A DNA stretch of 64,000 nucleotides from Cymodocea nodosa (Eukaryota > Streptophyta > Magnoliopsida > Alismatales > Cymodoceaceae), in assembly GCA_036874045.1 (NCBI GenBank), contig CM072335.1, positions 4,484,001 to 4,548,000 of the forward strand, in the 5' to 3' direction. This document shows positions 23,960 to 37,600 of this stretch, piece after piece. The notes below the pieces were generated by a model. The model ran no database searches. It was not told the origin of the DNA and saw nothing but the letters and a program-made list of their open reading frames with translations. Numbering within the stretch: position 1 is the first letter of the stretch; each line of letters opens with the position of its first letter. Both the position numbers and the translations under genes were made by a program.

Positions 23960-26900
23960 TTACAGGAAAAGAAACATTTCTGTTGATTGCGTGAATGGAA
24001 ATATGCTCTCACCGAACAGCTCAAACAGGGAGGCCAATAAACGACCCGCATCCATGTCCTCTTTCCAAGCTTGAGGAAGGATCCTGGACGCCCTTTTGGG
24101 CATTTGGCTGTTGCCTTCTCTCTCTCTTCTGCCGCCCCCACCAGGTAAATTCTCGTTGGGCACCTGTTTAGATGTGGACTGCTCAATGTTTGACGCTGCG
24201 GGGAATCCATCTGGTGCCCCTTGCATGTCTGTTGGCACCACACTGCTGGGCATCACGCTAACAGAGCCATCAGTTGCAAGTTTCTTCGTAGGTGGCTGTT
24301 GAGAGATATCCATGCATGCTTTACGTTTATCTGGATGGTGGATGAAGTCACGGACTCCATGTATTAGTCACATTTTGAAATAGACGTTTTTTCTTTTCAC
24401 GGACTAAAAACTATGTATCATGCGCCAAGCATATCTACATTACTGGGAAACTAATAAATTATTGAATAACGTAAGTCTGATCCAATTAACAAAGGGATCC
24501 AGTTTCACCATATTCGACTGAAGAACTTGCAACGGGCTGTCAACCAAAAATCAATGTCTAAATGGGGGGGGCTATGTCATGCTACTAAGAATTCATAGAC
24601 AAAAATGTGCCAAAAAAGGAAAAAGGTTTCCCTTAGTATGCAATAACTTAATAGATGAAAAGAGATTGAATAAATTACCTAATTTATTAATCATGGTCAA
24701 CTAAAAAAACAATTGATCTGAGCAAGAAGCAAATCAAGCAAGCTTACTAGGCATGGTAGTCGGAACCCTGCTAACCCTGTGGTTTGCTTTCAATATAGAA
24801 CGAACTGGGCCAGTTCGTAAACATGGAATGTCTTTTAGCTTTTCACGTAAGCAAAGACCTGCAGCACACTGGAATATGCACGGAATAAATGTCAAATTCT
24901 GAAAATTTTGAAGGAAAAAAAAAAATTCAGATTCCCAACTCAGTATTACACTATCACCATAGATGGATAAAACAGACCAGTAAGGCACCATAAACACGCC
25001 AAGCCTCATTCCTTTTCATCTCATTTTTCTGCTTCTCAAGTAGCATTTCAGGCTTCAAAAGCTGGAGATACGTTTCAAGGTTTGGTAATACAAGAAGCCT
25101 CACCTATCAGAATGAATTGAAAAAAAAATTAACCAAAGGAAAGCAAAAAAACACAAATCACTCATCAAGAAAATACTATAGGACAAAAAAAAGTACCACA
25201 CTAGGTCCCAGTGCAGCAAGTCCTTGAATAGCACCATAGTGTTGGGTCATTGATTTAGATGGATCCAAGAATGCATGGAGAAGAGTCCTTGTCACACGTG
25301 ACTGTAGATTGTGATACATATGCCCAAATCTAGAAACATAACACCGATTATGATCGAAAAAGAGAGAATCAAGTATCACAGGCACAATACCCACAGAAAC
25401 CAATAGAGTGAGCCATGAAATTGATATAGTTCCAAAATTTCAACCAAAAAGCATCGATATGGTTCCAAATTTCCAGTGAGAAGCATAGTCTTCAATTTTG
25501 AATTCAATCAAATATTCTTTTGAAAAAAAAGGTTAAAAAATAGAAATTATTAGAAATGGTAATCATGGTTCTATCATAGACATAATTTTTTTAAATTTTT
25601 GTGCCTTAGATCATAGTAACATTTGACTCATTCCATAAAATCAATAAATATTAAATTGTTGGAGATGGTTCAATACATTCAATCTAATATCAATAGAAAA
25701 CTTGCACTATATTTGAGTTATTTTATTAATTTCTATCTTCCATGCCTTTTAATTGTGGCAATCCACGAGTCATCTATATCCTTCTTATCTTTTACAAAAA
25801 TTCTCTTAGTTATTGTTGAAGCTATAAAAAGAAGAAAGTGTTGAAATTCGCTAACAATGAACCGAACACCTGCACCTCAAATGGCAATAACCTCTTAAGA
25901 TGAACAACCATCATCAAACTCCCACTTTAAAACAGCACTATTTGTTGAAGGTATCAACTACAAGAATAGCACCAAGAGTTGATGCAGTATGAAATTATCA
26001 AGGTTTTTGATGAAAAGTGGATTTCTTACCATGGCATTACTAATAATAATATTGTCATGATGACATTTCACTGACATGTATCTAGCTTTTAAATTGACAA
26101 AATTCAACACAAATTAATATTTAGAACCTTGACTATATTATACCAGCACACAAAAAAATCAAGTACTGAGTATTTATTCCATGATGAGTAACAGAATACA
26201 AATACATGACTACTTGTCACTTGCAAGTGGATTTTGAAATTCACCTCCTGCATATTGAAGCAACAAGGTTTGCAGAAAAATCTCTCAGTTCCCAGTGGTT
26301 ATCTGCAAGCCTATTTCCCAATCTTTTAGCCACAAGACAGGTAATTATAGATGGCATCAACTGATGCAACTGAAATTAAATAGATATTATTAGATATGAT
26401 AAGATTTGGCATGATAAAAATTGAACCAGATTTTGAATCTATATACAACAATAAGTTTTGGTAAGAAATTAAAGTAAATGTATATAATGAAACAGAAGGA
26501 AATAGCAAAAAAATTCATTAGTAGATGTGAAATACTTTAAGTTGGTACTCAAGTATCTATATCCATCAAACAGATAAAAGCAGTTGAAGATAAAATCTGG
26601 TTAGTTATTTCACTTTGAAATAATCATAACACTCAACATGTACATTAGACAGCATTAAAAAAAATTATCTTTCGGCTGCCAAATAAGTTGGCTGGTAGAT
26701 TTAGTACTCAAATCTTCATATCAATCAAACAACAGATAGAAAGCCGCAGATTGAGAAAAATGAGTCATTTCACTTCGAAATCATCATACAATAACACTAA
26801 ACACATATATTAGATGATACCTGTTGAAACACAAGAAATGATGAGTTCAACAGTAGCAACTGCAGCAACAACAGAAGTCCCCCAAACCAAGAGGAGGCTA

Positions 26901-29900
26901 GCACAGAAGGCAGCAACAAGGGAGAAACAGCCTTGGAAGAGGCTACGGTAAGTTGACTGGTGTTAAGGAAGCTAGCAACACAGGCCAATAGCATATATTT
27001 CATGATCACTGGCAATCAATCAATGCATTGGAAGTGCTGACAGTTGCAAAGTTTGTTAATGGCAAGGTTGGAACAAGGTTGAGCAAGAGAGGACAACAAA
27101 AGCTGATGACAAGGAAAGGGGTTTGTATGTGGAGAGAGAAAACAGACAGCACAATGGGCTGCTGAGAGACTTACAATAGAGGATCATCAGGCCACGAGAG
27201 CAGGCAGAGGGACCAACACAGGAAAGATGCGATGAAGAACAGGGGAGGTTGACACAAGAAAAGCATCAAGGGTGGTTGGGCTAGGAGGGAGGAGGTTGAT
27301 GGCCAGGTTTCTCTCTTCCTTACCTAAATCCTTCACACTTTTAAAATCGCAAAACCTATGCTCTAATATCAAGTTGGAACACAAAAAATGATGGAAGTGG
27401 ATTGTCATTCATAACCAAACATAAAGTCTCTATATAGAGACTACATAAAAAGGACAAACACAAAATAAGTACTGTGGGACCAAAACCACTTACAACATAA
27501 TACCAAACTAACTCATATATTTCAACAATACTGAAAAAAATTCTCATTTTGACAGTGAATAAAATTTATATAAGAATTGCAAACAGTAACTAATTCTATT
27601 CAGAAGAAATTACTTTCAGATACTAAAGGGATCATTTATCAAGTCTAATATGGTTACAGGATCTTAATTACTTTCACAGGTTGTGGTATGTTTGCAAAGA
27701 ACATGGATTATGTAAAAGATAATTCACATCAACATCACACACACACGACAAAATACTTCAATATGGTTATAGAATCTTAATTAACACTTTGTACTTAACA
27801 AGGAAAACTATAAAGAATACAACTTTCAAAAGATATATTTACAGTTTCAGTTTAAAATTGAGGAGCATGTTTCATTAGAAAATATAAAGTAAAATGTCTA
27901 TTTAGTGGAAAAAGAGAAACTTACATAAGGCTCAATATGTACATGTGGATTTCGAAGAAGACTTTGTGCAATATGCATTAAAGCAGACAAAAGAGGAAGA
28001 TTACTTAGACTTCGTGAAACCTGTGACAAAGATTCAACCAACTTGAGTGACTGATCCATCTCAAGAAATCACAACTGGACAACCAATTCAACAAATTTTC
28101 ACCTCATCAGCAATGAAATATGAAAAGTAAGGAACTAGTGGATGAAGCCCCGAGTCTGTAGCCAAACTCACTAAAGCATCTTTAAACAGAATTGTTTGGG
28201 ACCTAGTCAAAGTTAGCTCTGTGATCTTATCAAAGTACAGCTGTACACAAGAGGCAAAAGAAGCAATGAAGAATACCAACATTAGAGAAAAACTAGGAAA
28301 CCAAGACAAAATTTAGAACACTGACACTCATGAGTCATGACTGACCTGCAACTCTCTAGATAATACATGCTTAACAGGTAGTTTTAAATCAACAGGTAGG
28401 ACATCTTCTTTTGCATGCTCAGGTTTTTTGCTCTCTGGAATACCGGTAAAAGCTGAAATGACAAGTGGTCAAATAAATCAAGAAAATGGTTGATAAAAAT
28501 TTATACATAAAGATGATAGTCAACAAGGCAATACTCCATAGAGACCTAAAAACCACAAGAAATCTTTGCAGGACCAGTTATATTGACAATTTTGTGAAGA
28601 AAAAACAAAGGAAAATACAGAACATTCTGGGGTTTTCAAGCAAACGAAAAGGTGAGAAAGGGCTACCATCCTACTAATGGGGTTTCACAGATGACCCTCT
28701 AGGGTGTTGCAGATTATGAGGAAATAACTACATATACCATTTTTCATTAATAACACCAAGCTCCTTTAACAGTTTCGTTAATTGTGATCTCTTTATTTCT
28801 CCTAGCTCTAAGAGGTTTATGGGAATTTTAAGTTCCATGTTTTATTATTATTTACATGAATTAGGGCATAAATCAATGATTTGTACACTTGAACACTTAC
28901 ATACCTTGTTGATTAAAGAAGTACAAATTGAGTGTATATCATATAATTGAAATACAATCAAATAAAGGTATACCAATAGGTCGCATTGATATCACAATAC
29001 ATTTTATATCAGTAATAAGTCTTGAAATGGACTACAACAGCTAAGACAGATTTTCCCTGTTAGGAACAACGTGTAATAAAGAAGAACCTTCTGGGGGAAC
29101 ATTTTCCGGAATTGCAGGTTGTACTCCTTCAATAGCTAGCCAATGGGCTACAACTGTAGTATCAAGTGGTGCCTTAGGTAGAGGAGCTTCAATTACCTGC
29201 AAAATCCTCAATAAGAAGACAAATTGCAAAAGATTGAGACTGAGTTGTAGAAAACCAAAGAGAATACAATGGCTCAAGATGTTTGAGTGATACTTACATC
29301 TTTAAAGTCAATATCTTTATCATCTACATAAAATAAATCCTTATGGCCTACTGCTTTCTTGAATCGCAGAGGATCACCAGAGGCAAATCCATATATTGGC
29401 TATGGAAGACAACGATGATTAACAAAGCACCATTAATAAAAATGTTATAAGTAATAAAAATAAAATATGCATTATAATTAGAGTTTATACATATTTTGAT
29501 AAAAAGAAGATGAGTACATGAATAATAGTAGAATTGTGTATTCAACCGTGTGACTCTGTTATATCATTTATAAGAAGAATAGCATATTTTACCCAAAACA
29601 AGTAATATAATTAAAATTTATCAGATTCTCATAGGGGCTTTAACTTTATGGGGAGGCAAATGAATGGTGCGCCAGAAGCAATTAATTGGATAAATGTGAT
29701 ATGCTCGTATGAGGAAAATTTCCACTCAAGGTTTGCTTAATACTCAGGAATATTCATTCATTGGATTACTAATCTTATTTAAAAAGATCTTCTAATGATG
29801 ATAGACTTACTACTGCCTACAAGAATAACAGAGAAAGTCAAAGAAACCAAACCTCAACATTCCTCAGACTAAGGGCACCATCCACGTCTTCTGCCGTCAA

Positions 29901-30365
29901 AACCGTCCTTTTCGAGTGGCGCATGCACTTGATAGCCTCCTAAAGCAGCTCCAGCAATATGTCCACGATTGAGTGAAGAAATCGAAAATATCCAAAATCA
30001 CATAGTACTACAGACTGGTATTAATAACACGCAAGATTACTTCAGAACAAATGACATTTCTCCAGAAAAACCCATTTCGGTAAAAAAAAAAAAACTTTCT
30101 TTGCCCAAATTTATTTTCGACATCAAAACCCAAATAAAAGTGGCATACCAAACGTCAAAAATCGATTTTTCATGACATTTCGTTACCAATTCTCCAATAA
30201 ACCTACAGACTCAAAGTCCGGAATGAAAATGAGGAGCACCTGCATGATCTCACGGAGACGGTACTCCACGTCGGGGGCGAGGGCGAGGGAGACATCGGGG
30301 GAGAGGTTACTGATCCCGATGCTCTGTGCGATCACCTCGATCGTCTCCTTCGGCACTATGCTCAT
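23960..30365 (-). CDS. Transcription initiation factor TFIID subunit 6 (TAF6)
   Basis: A nuclear histone-fold subunit of TFIID, pairing with TAF9 in promoter recognition. Exons joined in frame: 30365-30240, 29939-29853, 29399-29298, 29196-29088, 28452-28346, 28240-28103, 28020-27925, 26369-26245, 25329-25197, 25103-24978, 24868-24748, 24330-23960; 1641 bp, 546 aa. Residues 1-70 are the histone fold ([47 protein letters not shown]). Residues about 178-400 form the HEAT-repeat TAF6 C domain ([16 protein letters not shown] block, [28 protein letters not shown] block, [11 protein letters not shown]). A low-complexity linker leads to a conserved C-end ([28 protein letters not shown]). Length fits plant TAF6. 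Introns are GT-AG, and the ATG is fixed by the conserved N-terminus. No lesion is seen, so the gene looks functional. Confidence 0.97.
26820..27527 (-). mobile_element. 5' fragment of an LTR retrotransposon in TAF6 intron 7
   Basis: On the minus strand an LTR begins TGTTGAAATATATGAGTT at 27527 and ends near 27373, followed by a primer-binding-like TGATATTAGAGC (27371-27360, one or two changes from the Met-tRNA consensus). About 540 bp of leader-like, serine- and leucine-rich sequence follows, up to TTGTGTTTCAACA at about 26825, which resembles an LTR end. No gag or pol motif is present, so it is a truncated or non-autonomous element, in the same orientation as TAF6. Confidence 0.6.
27373..27527 (-). 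repeat. LTR of the TAF6-intron element
   Basis: About 155 bp with TG start and TCTCTATATAGAGACT in the centre, a short palindrome around a TATA-like core. It is similar to the LTR at 6727-6883 (CTACATAAAAAGGACAAAC shared in part). Confidence 0.6.
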
Positions 30366-31686
30366 CTCTAACCAGAACCCTGAAATCGAAAACCACAAAA
30401 TGGCGGGCGAAAAACCTAAGCTTGGTGAACAAAGGGCAGAGCAGTTGAGCGGAGCATACGTCGACTTGCGATTCGGCCCAACTGGTGGGACCTGTTTAAC
30501 AAACGGGTCGGGTAATCGGGTTTCAGGATCCGACTTTAATATGTACCTTTTCTTGTAAAACTATTTTTGATAACAGATTTTTTTCTAAAACGCTTCATAA
30601 ATGCATGATTAGGGGAATGGAAGTGAAGGATTTTATTAGTAGATGACTATAAATATTTAGTAAAATTTTTATTCGAATTAAATACTTATTGGCCGTTGAT
30701 CTAAAGATCTTAAAATTTAATGATTTTGTTAAATATCAACCATTGAGTCTTAAATAAAAATAATAACAAATACATTTCAGATTAAGCTAAAATTTGGATA
30801 CACAGTAGGTTATAATATATATCAAATAATTATATAATTATAATTTCTTTTATAAAAATAATTGAAAAAAATGCACTTTTGGAAACATTAAAATCAATTT
30901 TGTAGCTGTTCATTACTTTTGAAGTAGTGTAAAACAAGCTTAAGATTTTAATACTTTCAAATTGCCTCGTTATGACAAAGGAATCTTTGGATTCAAACCC
31001 ATACAGAAGCATTACATCATCAAGAAATTCTTATCGACTTTTAAATTTTACATCATCAAATTTGAATTGAATATTTTCTATTTTAATGTATTTATTTAAT
31101 GTAGCATTATTCATCTTTTTTATTATTCAAGAATAATTAATTTTATGTGTAGACTTTCTTTCTTTTTTCAATTTTTATTACTTCTAGCTTTATTATAAAA
31201 GCTTTCCTTCCCAATTTTTTTCCTTTCACGATTTTAAACTACATGCTAGGATATGCACTAATGCCAATTTTTGGTGGTTCAAATATTTACTCATAAATCT
31301 AATGTACAGGATATTGGTTGTTTGCGAAATGAATCTCTCTATTTTCATTCTCCACAAAACACAATGGCTATTGGATATACAATAATTCATTGAAAAAACA
31401 AGTGAACCTTAAATTAAAGGTTGAATAATGCTGCAAAATGTCCCGTTGCACCCGCAACAGGTTTAAGTTACAAATTGACTTTACAATTATCAACCTATAA
31501 AAAGAAAAGGTATAATAAATGCCTTACATGGATTTCGCCAGCATACAATGACATACAACGCAAGCACATTCGGTTAAAGAAATAATAATGATCATAATGA
31601 CTTTCATCTTCTCCAAACTAGGAAATACCTAATCAGGTATGCACATGGGAAAACAGCATAAGAATTTATTTTCACAAACAGTACTG
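30366..31686. other. Intergenic region between TAF6 and DUF1664 genes
   Basis: It contains the TAF6 5' UTR and promoter and the 3' end of the DUF1664 transcript; both genes are read leftward. An ORF at 30172-30558 on the plus strand is the antisense shadow of TAF6 exon 1. About 30660-30850 resembles 23080-23280, a dispersed repeat. Nothing else is recognised. Confidence 0.5.
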
Positions 31687-34600
31687 TCAAAATAAGGGAC
31701 CTGCTAGAGAGATACCACCAGGGTAGGACCTGTGTAATGTGTTCGTCTTTGTTAAAGTGTTTTTTGAAGGTTTGCAGTAGTTATCTTTCTGGGAAGAGCT
31801 ATCTACCTTGCTACGGTCCACCTCCTTGGTCTCCGTAACATCTGTAAGAAATTGCAGGCCCTACAGAAAACAGGGAGATTGTATCAGAAATGCTTAGATT
31901 CGTAAACCATATGGTAAACAAACTTGGATGATCAAAGCGAGAAACTGACGTCCAACACACCTTGGTTGATATTCCCTCTAAATATGTTGGAGATGACCGC
32001 CTAAAGGATAACTTGGCAGCAGCATCCTAAGATAATATTCAGTCAATTAAGATAAACAATTCACTTATAAAACTCTGTTGAGAAAAAACATATTATGGAA
32101 ATTAATCAAAATGTCAACAAAATGAATAAAAAAGCCAACATTTCATTTTAACATAAGTTACAATTATATGAATTATGCAACAATTTTGCAGAACGGAAAC
32201 AAAATTAACCCTATCTTTCGTACATCCACTTCTAATAAGTGATTTGAGTATGCCGAGCCATTAAACACAAGAAATAGGAAAAACTTCCCAAGTGACAAAA
32301 GGGGTAATTCTTTCTATTCCAAGTTTCTGACAGAGTATAGGGGACACATGCGTGGCTGTATGGTTGTCTACTTCATTGACATGAAACAAAGAATTATTGA
32401 CGGATAAAGCAAGATAAATCTTTCATTACATGGTGCACTAGACATAAAGAGTACCAAAAACTACGAATAACAAAAGCTTCCTAAAGTTTGTATATTGCCA
32501 AGTTGAAATACCCAGTCCCCAAAGCATAATTTGATGCACCTTGGTAAATTGGAGGAGATCATGCAACAAATGACACAGGCATACATAACAACGTCAAAAC
32601 AAAGAAAGAAAAGAGTACCTCAAAAAATTTGGAATTAATTCCATCTTTAATACCCCCTACAATTTGGCACAGATGCCAAACACCTTCATTTGTCACATCC
32701 TGCAGAATGTTGGAAAAAGAATATTAGTCAATTAAAGCACTATGGAGCATAGACAGTTAACAATTTAACAAAAACTTTAATAAAAATATAGACTTAACCT
32801 GTTTGTCTTCAATGAGTCCAATTTTCCCCTCCTGTAGAGCTCAAAAACAGTAAGATAATCTTGGTGACATGCTGCACGCCTAACCTTTGTAGAAATAATC
32901 CCTACCAAAATTGAAATATACAACGAATATCCAAAAATAAATTATACACCAGCCATACCAAGCTCGATACCATCCTTTGAATTTCTTCAAGATCAAAACC
33001 AATTTGGGATATATCTGTCTTTACACCATTTACCTGTAAAGGTAAAGAACATTATGTCGCAAATACAATTACAATACATGAAAATCCAAAAACAACAATG
33101 ATCAGTGACTTGATTCCATTATGCCAGGTTAGAAACAAAAATAGCATGAATCTGAGAGCTTGAAAAATATTATATTAAAGCATCAAAATATGCTAATAAA
33201 ATCTCCAAAGATGGGGCTTCGAATTAACCTAAAATGACCTTTTTTCCTTCAAACAGTGGCATGCGGAAGAACCAGGTGTATCCAGAATAGGGACAAAGCC
33301 ACACTGGTACAATCTTAAATTTCTTATACATAATATATGATGCCAACTAAGGCCCAACCTAAGAAATTTCCCCGTGTTAAAAAAGGCCCAACTAGAAGAT
33401 GATGTTGAGATTGTTCCCAAAGTTGTCAACCACAAGAAGTTTATCAAGATATTCATCAATTTTATTTTTAATATGATATTGGTTTTATTTTTTCACAACT
33501 TTGAAAAAAAATTATTTTAAAAATAAAATCTATAAAACTAGATTGCTGTTTTACCATGGCAAACCTAATCATGTTAAAAGCAGTTTTTTTTTCCAATGTA
33601 GTGAATCGTCTCTACTATTTTTCCAACTATGAACATTATAATCTCATATAAATGTCTGCATGTCAAATACCTCTGCATATGAACTCAAGGAAAAATATTG
33701 CAAAGTTAATTTTTACGACTTTGTGTATCAAATAACTTGGTTCAATATAATGCATTAAATATTACTTTAGCACATTCATATGTGTGGGGATTAAAGCATA
33801 ACTTTTGACTAGTTTTCTAATCACCCTAATTATTAAAGTTTATTTAATGCTTTCCCTCAACTTCGATTCATGGAGCTTAAGAGTTCAGGAACCTAACAGA
33901 GGTAATTGCATTATATTAAGGTAGTTGTGTAGTGAGTTCTATTATAGAAGCAACTAAAATGGTAACTTTTACTGAAACAATTTCTGCTGTCTTGAACATG
34001 TGAATGCTTTCACAAAGCATAATGAAACCTATCTCCCATTATATGTTAATTAGAAAATGAGGCTTACAATTTGTTAAGAAGCATCTGCATTAGCCTCCTT
34101 TTCAAACTTGTTGAGCATAATTGCTTGATCTCTTTTTCATAGAAAAAGGTGTATGAAACCCAAATTTTAAGGGTAACACCAACATAGATACAAGATCTTA
34201 AACCAGTTTAATTCCAAAGTTTATTTTTCTCTTTTCTATGTAAAAGAATTAATGAGATGTTTCTTCACAAAATCTAGAGTACCTAACTACACGTTGGCCA
34301 GTATGAAAAAGTTAAAAACATGTAAAAGAAATGTGTAATCCCAACCTCATCCAGTGTAAGCTTTGATACTTCTTTCTGCTCCTCTATTTTGTCATCTAAG
34401 CTCTCCAAGCGTTGTGACAGATGTTTTTTTGTTGACTTAAATATAGAAAAATCAGAAAAACAAGAATAATAAATCAAAGCAAAAAAACCTCCTACAATCT
34501 TAGAATGTCAAAACTTACCGCTAAAGCTGCAGACACTTGTTCCAATTGCTTTGATACAGTTGCAACAGCATTAGCCATATGATGTTTTGTCACAAACATT

Positions 34601-37600
34601 GCATCAGATAATGACCAGCCCTGCATAAAACAAATTGAGAATACGAAAATGCTAGTTTAAAAGATTTGATGTGATCAATGTGTCTGAAGCTGTTAATAAA
34701 CTTTATATGCCCTTTATGCTATTGTTTTACCTTTCAGCCCATTTAACAAGGGAGTTGGGCAACTATGCGTATATGACATTGCAGGTCCGTCAAATCATTT
34801 CATTCAATTTTTTTCCCATCTTTCCTTTTAACAAAATATCCCAAGATTCCAAAGATAATGTAATAATGTTTTCTGTCTGGTAACTTTCTTGTGATTTTGT
34901 TTCAAAAAAATATTATTTTTTTTGAAGAAAAGAAAGGATGATTCCAAAGCTGTTAACTTTTATGGACACCATTATTCGAGTATGTTAAGTTTTATGGACC
35001 CCAAAGCTTCTTACTGTCAAGTCGGTTTAGGAAATTCTACAATGAAATCACCCCCATAGAATAATGCACTGGTGTGCCACATCCCTCTCCTCAACATTGT
35101 TCAAACCACCCCAGCAACAATTGTTCATCCATGAAAGGAACCCTACAAACTAGGTGCTTCTTCAAACAGTTCCTCAACCTCCCAAATTTAGCTAATCACC
35201 GAGAAAATGGCTTTTTTTTAATGAAAAATCCCTGATCTATTCATAGGGCAGGGTCCCAATTAAAAGGAAAACAGTACAAAGCAAGGGAGACTAGGCCAAA
35301 ACCCCTTCGAAATTGTTAGTGTTATGTATTTGGGTGTATCCTTAAATGGACTATCCATTTAAGGATCCATTTAGGTACGCCTATATATATGTACTTTTCT
35401 CTCTATTTTGTTTAATGAAAGATTAGAACCTTAATTTAACTTTAAACATGGTATTAGAGCAAGGTTAGATTAGGGCACCACCACTATCACCATCGGCTTT
35501 GCCACCACCTTCATCGTCAACGTTAGCATGCTCGTTCACACAAGTCTTTCAATCAAACTGTTTTTCACATTGATGATCTTTGGTTCTTCATGTTCCTGCG
35601 AGCAGACGACTCTCAAGTGTGTGTGAACACAGACACATCCTCAACTGGTCGCTATTCGATGTTCGCATGTCTGTGCGTTCACATACATGAGTTCATGTGT
35701 ACACATCAATGCAGGTCGCATGTTCGCAATCTCCAATTTTTTTTCTTATTCCTCTCCTCTTGGAATTCTAATTGTTGAAAAAAATTTTCCTATCTATGAG
35801 GACAACAATGGAGCAACCACATTGTATGCTCCTCTTGTAATTTGGTTGTTGTGTATGTGTGCACCGTTTGTTTGGATGATTGCCACCAACTATGTTGGTT
35901 TTTGGGTGTTTGTATTGTGCACCTAGTCTATTTGTAGTGCTCTTGGAACTTTCGTTCCAACTACTGGTGTGTACTCAATTGTCATGGCATCCAAAGATGT
36001 TCTTATTCATAGTTTCATTCCTGTTCTTGAGAAACTTAATGGTCCTAATTATATGTTATAGGCTCAAAGCTTCGCGACAATAGTACTTGCTCACAAAAAA
36101 CTTGATCATTTAACATGTGATCCTCCTGATGATAAGACAGTTGCATATGAAGACTGGTTAGCAGATGATGTCACTATTATTTCATGACTCCTCTCTAGTA
36201 TGGAGACTACCATTACTCGAGAAGTTTCCATGATGCACTCAACAAAGAAGATATGGTTGCCTTTGAGGAAAACATATGGATATAAGAAAAACATTGCCAA
36301 AACTTTTCAAGTATATGAAAGATTATTCACTTTACAACAAGGGGATCTCAATCCTCAAAACTACTACAATACTCTTAGAGGATTTGCCGAAGAACTTGAT
36401 ATGTATCAGCCTCCTACTGCTAATATCATTGTTAACCGACATTATAGAGAGAAACTACTTGTGGCCGCATTTTTGACAGAATTGTCTTTTGATTTGACCT
36501 CTCAAATTCAAGGTTAAGTATTAGGTCTAGATAGAGGTGTCAATTGGGCCAAGCTACAATATATTAGAAAATTAGCTTGTAGGCCAAGCTAGCCCGTAAG
36601 CCAATTCAAACTAGGCTGGGCTGGCTCATGGGCCGATTCTAGTTGGGCCCGAGCTAGCCCACAGGCCAATTCAAGCTAGGCTCCGTAAGTCCATGTACAT
36701 TAAACAAATGTTAAAATAACGTTCGTTTTTCAACATTCGTAAAAAATAAATGTTGAGGAAATCAACAAAAAATAAAAAATAAAAATTGGAATAAGATACC
36801 TCTCTTATATACATTAAGTGCTTGTTTAAATCCTAAGACTAAAGTAAAAGTTGTTAAAAAATTAATAAATGTAATACAAACTTGTTTAAACATAGAACTT
36901 GATGTAACAATTGAAAATGTAAAACAAAGTTTAAATAATATGTTTAATATATATGTTACAAAATATGAAATACAACAAACACAAAATATATCTTACTTTT
37001 TACAGCCATCATCATCATCATTATCATCATCAATAATTGATTATAATATATTTGATAATGAACATAGTGATTTATTGTAACAAATAGGAAAGAATTAAAT
37101 AATTTTAATTATAACTATTTAATAAGAGATAATCCTGATTTTCTAGATTTTGATGTAATAAATTGAAAAAAAAAACACACAAAAATGCACATTTCTTATT
37201 TTATCATTAATGGCTAGAGATTTACTAATAATTTCAACTTCATCTGTAGCATGTGAATAAACATTTAGTATTAGTGGTAATATATTAGATGATAGAAGAG
37301 TAAGATTAAAAATGATATTTTAGAAGCATTAATATATGTTAAAGACTTGGAGTTTACTTGTGTTTATAGACAATAACAGAAAGATGACTTCATCAATGAA
37401 TTTGCAATTTTAAATGTTTAAATATAATTATACACATTAAATGTAAAAATATTTGATATAATTACAAAAATAATGTAATTTTAATTTAAATTCAAAAATA
37501 AAATAATCATTTTAACTTTATGACTTGTGTTTGAATATGTTGATAGATGATGAATTATGAATGGTACATTAATGATGTCTTGATATTGATGTTAATGTGA

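Noticed and set aside
30172-30558. 128-codon plus-strand ORF
   Set aside because: Antisense of TAF6 exon 1, which has clear histone-fold homology on the minus strand.
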